This document shows, piece by piece, positions 36,510 through 46,434 of a DNA stretch of 64,000 nucleotides. Source of the DNA: Cytobacillus eiseniae (lineage in GTDB: Bacteria; Bacillota; Bacilli; Bacillales; Cytobacillaceae); NCBI RefSeq assembly GCF_017874625.1, contig NZ_JAGIKZ010000002.1, positions 356,016-420,015 on the forward strand, in the 5' to 3' direction. Positions within the stretch are counted from its first letter, which is position 1. Each line of letters opens with the position of its first letter. Below the pieces are notes generated by a model, which had not been told where the DNA came from, searched no databases, and worked only from the letters and a program-made list of their open reading frames with translations. A program made the position numbers and the translations under genes.

Positions 36510-37655
36510 ATGAAATTTATTCATACAGCGGACTGGCATCTAGGTAAGCTTGTTCATGGCATATATATGACAGAGGATCAACGGTATTTTCTAAATCAAT
36601 TCGTTAAATTAGTAGAAGAGGAAAAGCCGGATGCGGTTGTTATCGCAGGAGATTTATATGATCGTTCTGTACCGCCAACAGAAGCGGTTGAATTGCTTAA
36701 TGAAATTCTCTTTAAAATCAATGTGGAATTACAGATACCTGTTGTTGCGATTGGCGGCAATCATGATAGCGCTGAAAGGCTATCATTTGGTAGTTCGTGG
36801 TATAAGCAAAGTCAATTTTATTTATCTGGAAAGCTAGAACAAGAAATTCAACCTGTCCATCTTAATGGTGTAAATTTCTATCTTGTTCCATATGCTGAAC
36901 CTGGCATGGTTCGACATCTATTAAATGATGAATCCATTCACTCACATCAGGATGCAATGAAGGCGGTCATTGGGAAGATAGAGCAATCAATGAATCTGAA
37001 TGAGCCAAATGTTTTCGTCGGACATGCCTTTGTCCTCGGAGGGAAAACGAGTGATTCAGAACGAACTTTATCTGTTGGAGGATCTGGTTGTGTGGGGGCA
37101 GAAATTTTCGAACCATTTTCGTATACGGCGCTTGGGCATTTGCATAGCCCAGATGCAATTAAGCATCCAAAGGTCCGCTATTCGGGCTCTCTATTAAAAT
37201 ACTCCTTTTCAGAAGCGAAGCAAGAGAAATCAATTTCAATCATTGAAATGAAGGACAATGGTCAATTTGATCTTCGTATTCGTTCGATTGCTCCGAAGAA
37301 TGATATGCGAGAGCTTGAAGGATATCTTGATGAGTTAATGGATTCAAGTTTTTATGAAAAACAAAATGTGAATGATTACTTGAAAATTAATTTACATGAT
37401 GAAGGGGCATTAATTGATCCTATTAATAAACTCCGCCAAATCTATCCGAATGTGCTTCATCTTGAGCGAAAAATAACAATGACTGATCTGAAGAAAAAGA
37501 AATCATTCTCTTCACATAGAGAGGAGAAAAAGTCGGAGCTTGAACTATTTAAACAATTTTATGAAGAAATGACAACATCAGAATTTACGGATGAAAAAAA
37601 TACGGTTATGGCTGAAGTAATCGAAAAAACATTGAAGGAGGAGGCGGCAAAATGA
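36510..37655 (+). CDS. sbcD: Exonuclease subunit SbcD
   Basis: This 381-residue Mre11-type nuclease has the phosphoesterase motifs in order: DWHLGK, GDLYDR, GNHDSAERL, VGHAFVLGG and LGHLHSP, which supply the two-metal site. A capping domain follows. ATG follows TAAGGAGATG. Its stop overlaps the sbcC start (ATGA), so the two subunits are coupled. With SbcC it cleaves hairpins and DNA ends. Confidence 0.97.
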   Translation: MKFIHTADWHLGKLVHGIYMTEDQRYFLNQFVKLVEEEKPDAVVIAGDLYDRSVPPTEAVELLNEILFKINVELQIPVVAIGGNHDSAERLSFGSSWYKQSQFYLSGKLEQEIQPVHLNGVNFYLVPYAEPGMVRHLLNDESIHSHQDAMKAVIGKIEQSMNLNEPNVFVGHAFVLGGKTSDSERTLSVGGSGCVGAEIFEPFSYTALGHLHSPDAIKHPKVRYSGSLLKYSFSEAKQEKSISIIEMKDNGQFDLRIRSIAPKNDMRELEGYLDELMDSSFYEKQNVNDYLKINLHDEGALIDPINKLRQIYPNVLHLERKITMTDLKKKKSFSSHREEKKSELELFKQFYEEMTTSEFTDEKNTVMAEVIEKTLKEEAAK

Positions 37656-40600
37656 GACCATTAAAATTAACGATGCAAGCTTTCGGTCCATATGCCGAGA
37701 CAGAACAAATTGATTTTACAAAGCTAGGCAGCAGGACAATGTTCGTTATTTCAGGGAAAACGGGTTCAGGGAAAACAACCATTTTTGACGGGATTAGCTA
37801 TGCAATTTATGGCAAAGCAAGTGGAGAAGACCGCAGCGGGCCGGATCTTAGAAGCCAATTTGCTAAAGACGATACAACAACAGAGGTTTCCCTGGAGTTC
37901 ACGTTAAGAAATAAAACCTATTTAATTATAAGATCTCCACAGCAGGAAAAAAGAAAGGCACGTGGAGATGGATTTACGACGATTGGAGCAAAAGCAGAGT
38001 TGTATGTGTATGATACAAATGGGAACCGTCAGCTTCTAGCGGCTAATGTTCGTGATGTCGATGAAAAAGTAAAAGAGATAATGATTATAGATAGTAATCA
38101 ATTTCGCCAAATTTTAATGATTCCTCAAGGGGAATTCCGAAAGCTACTAACATCAGAAAGCAAGGACAAGGAAGTTATTCTGCAACGGCTATTCCACACC
38201 CAGGTATACAAGCGTATTGAAGAAAAATTAAAGGAAGATGCAGTAGAACTTAAAAGAACGGTAGAAAAGCAAGTGGAGAATCGAAACCATGCGATCCAGG
38301 ACATCCATACGCTTTATAACGAAGAATTAAAAGGCTATTTAGATACGGGAAGTGTCAATGACCATTTGATTATGCCTCTATTACAAATAGAAATTAGTCA
38401 AATGTTAGAGGAGCTGAGCAGGCTTGCAGATCTATTAAAAGAGAAAGACGAGCAAAGAAAAGCTATCCAGCAACAATTGTATGAAGCGGAAGCAATTACG
38501 AAACAATTGAAAGCAAAGGACGAATTGCAGGTAAGAAAATCAGCACTTGAAAAAGACAAATCGAAATTTGCTGAAATGGAAGTGCAAATGAAACTTGCTC
38601 AAAAAGCAGCAGTTCTTGCAAAGCAGGAAGAGCTTTGCCATCACTTGAAAAAAGAGATGGATGCAGCTAATCACGAGCTTTCCCTATTGAATGACCAATT
38701 AACAGTACAAGCAATTCAGCTTAAAGAGCAAGAAGAAATTTGGGTAGCTGAAAAGAATCGGGAGTCAGAAAGAAAAGCAATAGGTGAGGAAATTAGTTAT
38801 TTAAAGAATATGAAGGCAGATATCCATTCCTTTGCAAGTGTGCAAAAGGAAGTGAACGAATTAGAAAGACATCTTGGAAAGTTGTCAAAAGAGAGGACTC
38901 TACTGGAAGAGGCGGAAAAAAGGACAGAAAAAGCTACACATATTTTAAAAGAAGAGAAACAAGCGATTGAACAAAATCAGCTAAAATTAATTGGACTTAC
39001 ACACAAGCTTGAAAATCTAGCTGGAGAACTTTCACTTATCAATAAATTTGAGGATCAACAAAATCGATTAGAGAAGGCATCCTTCCAATTTGAAAAGAAA
39101 AAGAAAATTTTGGCGAATGCTGAAGCCAGATTAGCTGATGCAAAGAGTATGACTTTGGAAGTGGAACAAAAATGGCTGCATGGACAAGCTAGCTTGCTTG
39201 CAGCTAAGCTTCACGTGGGGGATGCATGTCCTGTATGCGGATCAGAATATCATCCAAAACTTGCAGTTTCAGAGAATGAGATCCCTAATGAAATAGATAT
39301 AAAAATGGCTAAAAAGCAATACGAAGAACTTGAAAAGGAAAAAGTTAATGCTGAAAAAGTGTTTTATGAGGCACAATCGATCAATCTATCATTAAAGGAA
39401 ACTGTAAATAATTTGATTGAGGATATTCAAAGACGACAGCCTGAATTGTCTACGGAAGATTTTTCAGTCTATAAAAATTCAATTATTTCGGAGCAGTTGG
39501 AATTATCAGCTTCCCAGCAAACACTGACTAAAAACGTTGAACGACTGTCAAGCTGTATGAAGGAATTGCAATCACTTGAACAGGATAAAGAGAAATTTGC
39601 TACTGAACGGCTAAAGATGAATGAAAAAGTAAATGAAGCAACAATTCAATTTACGGAAAAGAAAACGAATTTGAATCGGATGATGGAAAACATTCCCGAA
39701 GAGCTACGTTCAATGGAGGTCTATGAAGCACGACTCGATCAATCAATTAAAAAACAAGAAGAGTTAAGCAACCGATTAGAAGCTGCAGAAGAGAAATATC
39801 GAAAAAGCAAGGAAAAACTTCTTTTATTAAAGACAAAATATGAAACCATTGAAAAAAATAAGAACAAAACGAATGAGCAGCTAGTAAAAGAAAGAGAAGC
39901 TTTTGTTAACCGTATGAACGAACAGGGCTTCGCCACGTACGGGGAATACAATGGTGCAAAGAAATCAGAGCAAGAGATCAAACAGCTGGAGAAATCTTTC
40001 ATTGATTATCGTGAGGAAGTCCGTTCAGTAACAGATCGCTACAATGAATTGGATGAGTTGCTAGCAAATATTGAGAAACCTGATATGGAAAAGCTACACA
40101 TAGCACTTAAAAATATAGAAGATCAAATTCGTTCACTGCAAGATGGCTATACAAATCTATTTATGAAGAAAAGAGATAATGAGGAAATAGCGAATAAAAT
40201 CAAACAAATAAATGAGGAATTGAAGGCATTTGAAGAGAAATATAAGGTGATTGGCCATTTATACGAGATTGCTAAAGGGCAAAATACGTATCGGATTACG
40301 TTTGAAAGATTTGTTTTAGCTTCCTTCCTTGATGATATCTTAAATGAAGCAAATGGCAGGCTCCGAAAGATGACAAGTGGAAGATATGAGCTTATCAGAA
40401 AAACGGACAGGTCAAAAGGAAATGTTCAAAGTGGCTTAGAATTGCTTGTTTTTGACCAATATACAGGTCAAGAGCGGCATGTGAAAACATTATCAGGAGG
40501 AGAAAGCTTTAAGGCTGCACTAGCACTTGCCTTAGGATTAGCAGATGTTGTTCAACAATATGCTGGAGGTGTCTCATTAGAGACTATGTTTATTGATGAA

Positions 40601-40786
40601 GGCTTCGGTACACTTGATCCGGAATCACTTGATCAAGCGATTGAGGCATTGATTGATATCCAAAGCAGCGGAAGACTCGTCGGCATTATTTCGCATGTTC
40701 CTGAACTAAAAGAAAGAATAGATGCACGGCTTGAAGTAATCGCAACACAGACAGGAAGTAAGACGAACTTTCAATTTTTAGCATAA
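37652..40786 (+). CDS. sbcC: Exonuclease subunit SbcC
   Basis: This 1044-residue SMC-like ATPase has N-terminal Walker A GKTGSGKTT and two long coiled coils (about 180-500 and 540-880). The zinc hook CPVC (Cys526, Cys529) lies between them. The C-terminal half has the signature LSGGESFKAALALALG and Walker B MFIDEGFGTLD. The length suits the family. It partners SbcD in a DNA end-processing complex. It is the second gene of a two-gene operon ended by the hairpin at 40791. Confidence 0.97.
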   Translation: MRPLKLTMQAFGPYAETEQIDFTKLGSRTMFVISGKTGSGKTTIFDGISYAIYGKASGEDRSGPDLRSQFAKDDTTTEVSLEFTLRNKTYLIIRSPQQEKRKARGDGFTTIGAKAELYVYDTNGNRQLLAANVRDVDEKVKEIMIIDSNQFRQILMIPQGEFRKLLTSESKDKEVILQRLFHTQVYKRIEEKLKEDAVELKRTVEKQVENRNHAIQDIHTLYNEELKGYLDTGSVNDHLIMPLLQIEISQMLEELSRLADLLKEKDEQRKAIQQQLYEAEAITKQLKAKDELQVRKSALEKDKSKFAEMEVQMKLAQKAAVLAKQEELCHHLKKEMDAANHELSLLNDQLTVQAIQLKEQEEIWVAEKNRESERKAIGEEISYLKNMKADIHSFASVQKEVNELERHLGKLSKERTLLEEAEKRTEKATHILKEEKQAIEQNQLKLIGLTHKLENLAGELSLINKFEDQQNRLEKASFQFEKKKKILANAEARLADAKSMTLEVEQKWLHGQASLLAAKLHVGDACPVCGSEYHPKLAVSENEIPNEIDIKMAKKQYEELEKEKVNAEKVFYEAQSINLSLKETVNNLIEDIQRRQPELSTEDFSVYKNSIISEQLELSASQQTLTKNVERLSSCMKELQSLEQDKEKFATERLKMNEKVNEATIQFTEKKTNLNRMMENIPEELRSMEVYEARLDQSIKKQEELSNRLEAAEEKYRKSKEKLLLLKTKYETIEKNKNKTNEQLVKEREAFVNRMNEQGFATYGEYNGAKKSEQEIKQLEKSFIDYREEVRSVTDRYNELDELLANIEKPDMEKLHIALKNIEDQIRSLQDGYTNLFMKKRDNEEIANKIKQINEELKAFEEKYKVIGHLYEIAKGQNTYRITFERFVLASFLDDILNEANGRLRKMTSGRYELIRKTDRSKGNVQSGLELLVFDQYTGQERHVKTLSGGESFKAALALALGLADVVQQYAGGVSLETMFIDEGFGTLDPESLDQAIEALIDIQSSGRLVGIISHVPELKERIDARLEVIATQTGSKTNFQFLA

Positions 40787-40790
40787 GAGG

Positions 40791-40836
40791 ACTTCGATCA
40801 GTGAGAGATGATAAAAATGTACTGATTGAAGTTTTA
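40791..40836 (+). terminator. Terminator after sbcC
   Basis: A 12-bp stem (ACTTCGATCAGT / ACTGATTGAAGT, one wobble) with an 18-base loop and TTTT. Confidence 0.75.
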
Positions 40837-40908
40837 TCATTCCTCACCTTCTTGAATCAATTGCTTTAATCTACGATAATATGATTGAAAGAAGGAGGGG
40901 AATGTAAG

Positions 40909-41637
40909 TTGAGTATGCTATTTGGCCATCAGTATGATCTTTTTCCATTTGAGGTCTTTTCAATTTCGCATATACTAATGATTGTCCTATTGGTCAGTGG
41001 AGCCGTTGCCTTGTATTATTTTCGAAGTTATTTTCGGAAGAAGGATCAAGCGTTTAGATCTGCCATGTTTATGATCATGTTCTTGTTAGAAACAATGTAT
41101 CATATTTGGCTGATTAAAGATGGCTACTGGAATCTCTCATTTACTCTTCCGCTTCAGCTTTGTTCGCTTAGTCTATTATTATGTTTAATCTTGTTAGTGA
41201 CAAAATCGCAAATTATTTTTCAAATTGTCTATTTCATTGGGATTATTGGTGCCTTTATGGCTATATTAACCCCTGAATTATTTCTTGGATTTCCTCATTT
41301 TCGTTATTTTCAATTTTTCATTACCCATCTATTTATTATTTGGACTTGTCTTTATTTTGTATTTGTCCATACGTATAGACCAACGAGAAGAGGAATGATT
41401 ACATCTTTCTTATTTTTAAATGGGAGTGCGATAGTCGCCTTTATGGTCAATAAGCTAACTGATGGAAATTATATGTTTCTAGCCAAAAAACCAACAAATG
41501 GTTCCTTATTAGATTATTTTGGACCTTATCCATACTATATATTGACATTAGAAGCAGCTGCTATCTTTCTATTTTTCTTTTTGCTCCTCCCATTTGTTTG
41601 GAAGGATCGTGCTGCAAATAAATTATTTGGCAAGTAA
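40909..41637 (+). CDS. YwaF/TIGR02206-type integral membrane protein
   Basis: This 242-residue protein has about seven hydrophobic segments and no charged soluble domain. HIWLIKDGYWNLSFTLPLQLCSLSLLLCLI and GPYPYYILTLEAAAIFLFFFLLLPF type stretches fit the YwaF-like (TIGR02206) family of unknown function, here given from pattern. TTG at 40909 follows AAGGAGGGG; an ATG at 40885 overlaps that region and is rejected. The gene lies between sbcC and selB. Confidence 0.8.
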   Translation: MSMLFGHQYDLFPFEVFSISHILMIVLLVSGAVALYYFRSYFRKKDQAFRSAMFMIMFLLETMYHIWLIKDGYWNLSFTLPLQLCSLSLLLCLILLVTKSQIIFQIVYFIGIIGAFMAILTPELFLGFPHFRYFQFFITHLFIIWTCLYFVFVHTYRPTRRGMITSFLFLNGSAIVAFMVNKLTDGNYMFLAKKPTNGSLLDYFGPYPYYILTLEAAAIFLFFFLLLPFVWKDRAANKLFGK

Positions 41638-41707
41638 ATCATTGAACTTTATGTCATTAAACGATAATGTGAAAGTTGCATAAGTTATACAGAAGAAGGT
41701 GGCAGTT

Positions 41708-43600
41708 TTGAAAAGGTATTTTACAATCGGCATGGCTGGACATATTGATCACGGGAAAACAACATTAACAAAAGCTTTAACAAATGTAGATACAGATCGT
41801 CTAAAAGAAGAAAAAGAACGGCAAATTTCGATAGAACTTGGGTTTGCGCACTTGTATGAAGACGAAGACATCCAAATCTCTGTCATTGATGTTCCAGGGC
41901 ATGAACGCTTTATTAGACAAATGATTGCAGGAGTCGCCGGAATTGATTTAGTCGTGCTCGTTGTTGCTGCAGATGAAGGGGTTATGCCTCAGACGAGGGA
42001 GCATTTACATATATTAGGCTTATTAGGGATAAAGAGCGGGATTGTTGCAGTTACGAAGGTGGATCGTGTAGATGAAGAATTTATCGATCTCGTAAAAGAT
42101 GATATTTTAGATGAGTTAAAAGGAACGGTATTTGAACAATCCCCATTTATGTTAGTGGATAGCTTATCATTAAAAGGTATCAATGACTTGAAGTCCTTAA
42201 TTACGACTACATTGAAAGCACAAGAAATGAGAGATGTGAAAGGTGCATTTAGATTACCTATTGATCAAGTTTTCACGATTAAAGGACAAGGAACAGTTGT
42301 GAGAGGAACAGTATACGAAGGGGCGATTGAAGAAGGCCAACCTTTGATGATTATGCCAAAAGGTCTGGAAACTCGTGCTAGACAGCTGCAAGTACATCAT
42401 CAACCAGCAAAAAAGGCATTTGCAGGGCAGCGAACAGCAGTAAATCTTTCTGGTATTGCAACGGACGAGGTACAACGTGGAGATGTGCTTGTTTCATCAG
42501 AGCATTTTATTACAACTAGAACAATAGATGTTGCATTAAGTGTGATTGCAGATCTAGATTACATAGTAAAGCAAAGAATGCCTATAAAATGTCATATCGG
42601 TACTGCAGAAGTAATGGGAAGAATCGTTTTCTTTGATCGCAATGAAATAAAAGATGATAGCAGTGAAATTCTCTGCCAAATCCGTTTAGAAGAAGAAATT
42701 GTCACCAAACGAGGCGATCGCTTTATTTTAAGAAGGCCAAGCCCGATTGAGACAATTGGCGGGGGATGGGTTATTGAACCACGTGGTGAAAAATATCGTT
42801 TTGGACATCAAACAATTGAAGAGCTTGCAAAGAAAAAAGAAGGGACACCAAAGGAAAGAACGATGGCGGCATTATTTGAAGCAAAAAGTTTACCCCTTTC
42901 TGAGCTCCTAACAAGAACATCGCTTGAACAATCCGAGCTAGAACATTTGTTACATGAAGAGGATGAGTTCCTGCAATATAAGAACAAAGATTACACCTTG
43001 ATTTCATTAACTTCTATGATTGAAGAAGAAATGTATGATCGCATGAAGGACTATCATAATGAAAATGAAATGAAGCCGGGTTTGAATCGTGCTGAGCTTT
43101 TTCAAATCATGCAAAATGTATACCCAAAGCAATTATTAGAATATGTGCTGGAGAATGGCATACAATCATCTACATTTGGTAAGCGTGATCAATACGTCCA
43201 TTTACATGATTTTAAACCACAAATTCCTATCAATTGGCAAAAACGTACGAATGGTTTGCTAGATGAATTAAAAAATGATGGTCTACAAGTAAAATACTTA
43301 CACGATTATTTTACAAAGGCTGGAATACCTCAACCGCTTGTTGTAGAAATTAAGAAATTCTTAATGGATGAAGGAGTAATTGTTTCGCTAGATGAACAAT
43401 ATTATTGGCATCGAGAGCACTTTAGTAACGCTGTTGAGACATTACGAAATGGAACAGGCGCAGACTTTGAAGTTGGGGATGCGAAAGCACTCCTTGGACT
43501 ATCACGAAAATACATGATTCCCTTTTTGGAAAGGTTGGATATGACTGGTTTAACTATGAGGGTGGAGAACAAAAGGGTTTGGAAAGGAAAGAAATTATAA
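41708..43600 (+). CDS. selB: Selenocysteine-specific elongation factor SelB
   Basis: This protein of about 630 residues has an EF-Tu-like GTPase domain (AGHIDHGKTTL, DVPGHERF, TKVD) and beta-barrel domains (FTIKGQGTVVRGTV, later RFILRRPSP). A C-terminal set of winged-helix repeats (about 380-630), seen in SelB but not in EF-Tu or eIF2 gamma, recognises SECIS RNA. The TTG at 41708 with GAAGGTGG upstream is preferred; GTG at 41699 overlaps that site but cannot be excluded. It delivers Sec-tRNA to UGA codons. selC (tRNA-Sec) is at 4 kb; selA and selD are not in the window. Confidence 0.95.
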   Translation: MKRYFTIGMAGHIDHGKTTLTKALTNVDTDRLKEEKERQISIELGFAHLYEDEDIQISVIDVPGHERFIRQMIAGVAGIDLVVLVVAADEGVMPQTREHLHILGLLGIKSGIVAVTKVDRVDEEFIDLVKDDILDELKGTVFEQSPFMLVDSLSLKGINDLKSLITTTLKAQEMRDVKGAFRLPIDQVFTIKGQGTVVRGTVYEGAIEEGQPLMIMPKGLETRARQLQVHHQPAKKAFAGQRTAVNLSGIATDEVQRGDVLVSSEHFITTRTIDVALSVIADLDYIVKQRMPIKCHIGTAEVMGRIVFFDRNEIKDDSSEILCQIRLEEEIVTKRGDRFILRRPSPIETIGGGWVIEPRGEKYRFGHQTIEELAKKKEGTPKERTMAALFEAKSLPLSELLTRTSLEQSELEHLLHEEDEFLQYKNKDYTLISLTSMIEEEMYDRMKDYHNENEMKPGLNRAELFQIMQNVYPKQLLEYVLENGIQSSTFGKRDQYVHLHDFKPQIPINWQKRTNGLLDELKNDGLQVKYLHDYFTKAGIPQPLVVEIKKFLMDEGVIVSLDEQYYWHREHFSNAVETLRNGTGADFEVGDAKALLGLSRKYMIPFLERLDMTGLTMRVENKRVWKGKKL

Positions 43601-43629
43601 AAGCTAATCATCATGATTGGCTTTTTTTA
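43601..43629 (+). terminator. Intrinsic terminator of selB
   Basis: AAGCTAATCA / TGATTGGCTT (one wobble) with a two-base loop (43611-43612) and T-run, starting right at the stop codon. Confidence 0.88.
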
Positions 43630-43700
43630 TTTAGGATCTTTTCTAAAAGATTGTTGTTTTTTTAATCAATTCTTAGATTGAAAGTTTTACCAAATAGGTC

Positions 43701-43892
43701 GGTTGATTGGAGCGGAAGGTGCGAGGTCCTCGAAAATGCTGTCGCATTTCCTTCGTGCGGTGTGAATTCTAAGTAGCCTACTCAATGTCCTGCGGGATGC
43801 GTGGGACAGCTGAGACCCCGCAAGAGCGTAAGCGATGAGGAGGCTCAGCGCCCACCCCGCGGAAAAGGAGCGACCTGGAGCGGAAATCAACC
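43701..43892. repeat. Bacillaceae dispersed repeat with inverted ends
   Basis: The block begins GGTTGATTGGAGCGGAAGG and ends GGAGCGGAAATCAACC, so GGTTGATT/AATCAACC are inverted ends and GGAGCGGAA is direct. Its interior is GC-rich (GAGACCCCGC.., GAGGAGGCTCAGCGCCC, CCCCGCGGAAAAGGAGCG) and strongly structured. It has the look of the abundant intergenic repeat of Bacillus/Geobacillus genomes, here with an extra roughly 65-base segment near its left end. No gene is present in the 560-base gap. Confidence 0.75.
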
Positions 43893-43913
43893 TTTACCAA
43901 CTATGTGTTAAAT

Positions 43914-43985
43914 AGCAACAATGTTTGCGAAAACAGCCTTTATTTAAATATGGCATATTGGCAACAATGTTTGTCAAAATAGCAT
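43914..43985. repeat. Two tandem-like units of the repeat tail
   Basis: AGCAACAATGTTTGCGAAAA (43914 on) recurs as GGCAACAATGTTTGTCAAAA (43960 on). A related single unit lies at 4333-4366. The units appear to be the 3' accompaniment of the repeat at 43701. Confidence 0.55.
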
Positions 43986-44160
43986 AAACAAAGAATAGAA
44001 ATCAAGTAAAAACATCTTGAAATCGCGAAATATACTAGCAAAAATGTAAAATTAATCATAGTTGTGTAAAATCTACTAATCTCTCCATATCTTACAGATA
44101 TATTTTGACGTAATACTCTACTAAAATAAGGATGTATAAGAATTATTAGGAGGGAACAAC

Positions 44161-45072
44161 ATGAGAAAGCAACTACTCACGATAGCCGCCTCTACTGGGT
44201 TATTTATTACAGCTTTTAGTGGGAATGCAAGTGCTCACGAGAATAATTACCAAGTTAGATCAGGGGATACGTTATGGAAGATTGCTCAAGCGAATCATCT
44301 ATCTATTAATCAATTAATAGAATGGAATAGCTTATCAACTTCAGTTATTTATCCTGGCCAAAGCATTAGCTTAATTGAACCACATACTCATGAACAAACA
44401 GATGCAGATGTGATGAGTTATACTGTGAAAACAGGTGATAGATTATGGGAAATTGCAAGAAAATTCAATCTTCAGATTCAGGAATTAAAAGATAGAAATG
44501 GATTGACGTCCGACACGATCTATCCTGGACAAAAATTAATGATTAAACATACCGAATCATTAAGTACATATACAGTCCAAAGTGGAGATACTCTTTGGCT
44601 TATTGCAAGTCGCCATAATCTATCAATTACACAATTGAAGTCAATGAATAACTTAAGCTCTGATACGATTGTTGTTGGACAAGTATTAAAGTTGTCATCA
44701 ACAAGTGCAGCTGCTTCTAAGGTGGATGCATTAATCATTGAGGCAAAAAAATATATGGGTGTCCCGTATAAATGGGGCGGCAGCACGCCAGTAGCTTTTG
44801 ACTGCAGCGGATATTTGAATTATGTATTTAATAATGTAGGCATCTCTATTCCAAGAACAGTAGCAACCATTTGGGATGCAACAAAGACTGTATCAGCACC
44901 TCAGGTAGGGGATATTGTCTTCTTCAACACATCATCAGGACCGTCACATGCAGGAATCTATCTAGGAAACAATCAATTTATTCACTCGGGCTCTTCAACT
45001 GGAGTAACAATAAGTGATATGAATGTTTCTTATTGGAAATCACGTTATTTAGGAGCTAGAACGGCGTTTTGA
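44161..45072 (+). CDS. Cell wall endopeptidase: three LysM domains plus NlpC/P60
   Basis: This 303-residue secreted protein has a signal peptide (cleavage after ASA, about residue 26) and LysM repeats at about 30-73, 82-127 and 137-179, each with a (V)xSGDTLW-type core; the second reads KTGDRLW. A C-terminal NlpC/P60 domain follows, with the catalytic Cys215 (FDCSGY) and His263 (PSHAGIY). The architecture equals LytE/LytF/CwlS-type DL-endopeptidases that cut between D-Glu and meso-DAP during growth or separation. ATG follows TAGGAGGGAAC. It stands alone, bounded by repeats and a terminator. Confidence 0.94.
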   Translation: MRKQLLTIAASTGLFITAFSGNASAHENNYQVRSGDTLWKIAQANHLSINQLIEWNSLSTSVIYPGQSISLIEPHTHEQTDADVMSYTVKTGDRLWEIARKFNLQIQELKDRNGLTSDTIYPGQKLMIKHTESLSTYTVQSGDTLWLIASRHNLSITQLKSMNNLSSDTIVVGQVLKLSSTSAAASKVDALIIEAKKYMGVPYKWGGSTPVAFDCSGYLNYVFNNVGISIPRTVATIWDATKTVSAPQVGDIVFFNTSSGPSHAGIYLGNNQFIHSGSSTGVTISDMNVSYWKSRYLGARTAF

Positions 45073-45101
45073 TTAGCTTTGAATAGAAAATTATTTTTAG
45101 A

Positions 45102-45149
45102 AAAAGGATTGTTTAGTGGTTTATACTAATCAGTCCTTTTCTTTTTTTT
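45102..45149 (+). terminator. Terminator after the wall hydrolase
   Basis: AAAAGGATT..AGTCCTTTT arms with a partly paired centre, followed by CTTTTTTTT. Confidence 0.8.
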
Positions 45150-45268
45150 CAATGAATATATATATAAGTCTACACAAAATTAGTGTACAAACATAGGATG
45201 ACTTGTGTATAGAAAAAAAGGCAATATGAAATTTGTTATTTGGTTGTTTTAAATGGAGGGAAATTATT

Positions 45269-46387
45269 TTGCCTTATTTCAATCATCAAGATTATGAGAA
45301 CAAACTGAATAACTTCCTTGATTTTACAGCTAATGCAAAGGCAAAACAAATTTTCTTTATTTTTTCGGGAACCACTTATATGAATAAATACTCTGGAAAC
45401 CGCCCTAATAAACTAGCAAATGAACTTACTAAACAGAAAATACCAGTCATCTACTCCTATAATCAAGGAAAACAAGAAAAACCGTTACAAACCTTTGCTA
45501 ATGAGTACCTTTTTCAGATTCCCCAAAAGCAAATCATTCATCTATTGGAAAAAATCATTCATTTTGATTTTCGTAATAAAGAAAAGGCATTTATTATCTC
45601 TTATCCACATTTAATATGTGCAGAGTACATCGATGCATTTCATTCTAATGGATGGGTAACAGTGTATGATGTTCGCGATGATTGGGAGGAATTCCAAAAA
45701 GCGGGTGCTGCCCATTGGTATAATAAAAATCTTGAAAGGTTAATTTATCAACAGGCAGATGTAATTTGTGCCGTTTCCACTCCTTTGAAAAGGAAAATGG
45801 AGTCCTATGGCAACAAAAAGGTTTATTTATCTCCTAATGCACTAGATCCAATATTTTTTAGAGAGAAGAACTCTATGATGAGGAAACAAAGGAATCCGCT
45901 AGTGATCGGCTATTTCGGTCATTTAACAAAAGCATGGTTTGATTGGGAGAGATTAATCACCATTGCAAAAAGAAAACCAGAATGGACGTACGAGTTAATT
46001 GGCCTTTCCTTTCCTAAAATAAAGCTGCCACCTAATATACACTATTTAGGTCCAAAAAACAGTCTAGAAATAAAGGAGATTAGTAAAAGATGGAACGCGG
46101 CTATTATTCCTTTTAAGCAAAATCCATTAAGTGAAGCGGTAGATCCAATTAAGGTATACGACTATTTAGCACTTGAGCTGCCAGTTGTATCAATCGATAT
46201 CCCACAAATTAAAAAATATCCAAGTGTCTATATAGCTAAAACTGATACAGCATTTATTCGAATGATCGAAGAAGTAACAAATAAGTCTTTCGATAAGGAA
46301 AAAACGGAAAAGTTTCTAAAAAACAATCTTTGGGAACACCGAGCAAAGCAACTACAGAATCTAGTAACTGAGTATAACAAAAAATAA
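45269..46387 (+). CDS. Glycosyltransferase (GT-B fold)
   Basis: This 372-residue protein has a GT-B-like layout. The N-terminal half has KQIFFIFSGTTYMNK and IVYDVRDDWE-type acceptor features (VTVYDVRDDWEEFQKAG); then ICAVSTPLKRKM and LSPNALD, and a C-terminal donor-side part (VIGYFGHLTKAWFDW, AAIIPFKQNPLSEAVDPIKVYDYLALELP). The acidic VDPIKVYDYL motif matches GT4/GT1-group enzymes. TTG at 45269 is chosen because ATGGAGGG precedes it. It is first in a run of glycan genes; the sugar is unknown. Confidence 0.82.
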   Translation: MPYFNHQDYENKLNNFLDFTANAKAKQIFFIFSGTTYMNKYSGNRPNKLANELTKQKIPVIYSYNQGKQEKPLQTFANEYLFQIPQKQIIHLLEKIIHFDFRNKEKAFIISYPHLICAEYIDAFHSNGWVTVYDVRDDWEEFQKAGAAHWYNKNLERLIYQQADVICAVSTPLKRKMESYGNKKVYLSPNALDPIFFREKNSMMRKQRNPLVIGYFGHLTKAWFDWERLITIAKRKPEWTYELIGLSFPKIKLPPNIHYLGPKNSLEIKEISKRWNAAIIPFKQNPLSEAVDPIKVYDYLALELPVVSIDIPQIKKYPSVYIAKTDTAFIRMIEEVTNKSFDKEKTEKFLKNNLWEHRAKQLQNLVTEYNKK

Positions 46388-46434
46388 GTAATGGGAAGTG
46401 TTAATTGTTTTTATTTAGAAGGGAGGGATGTTAA

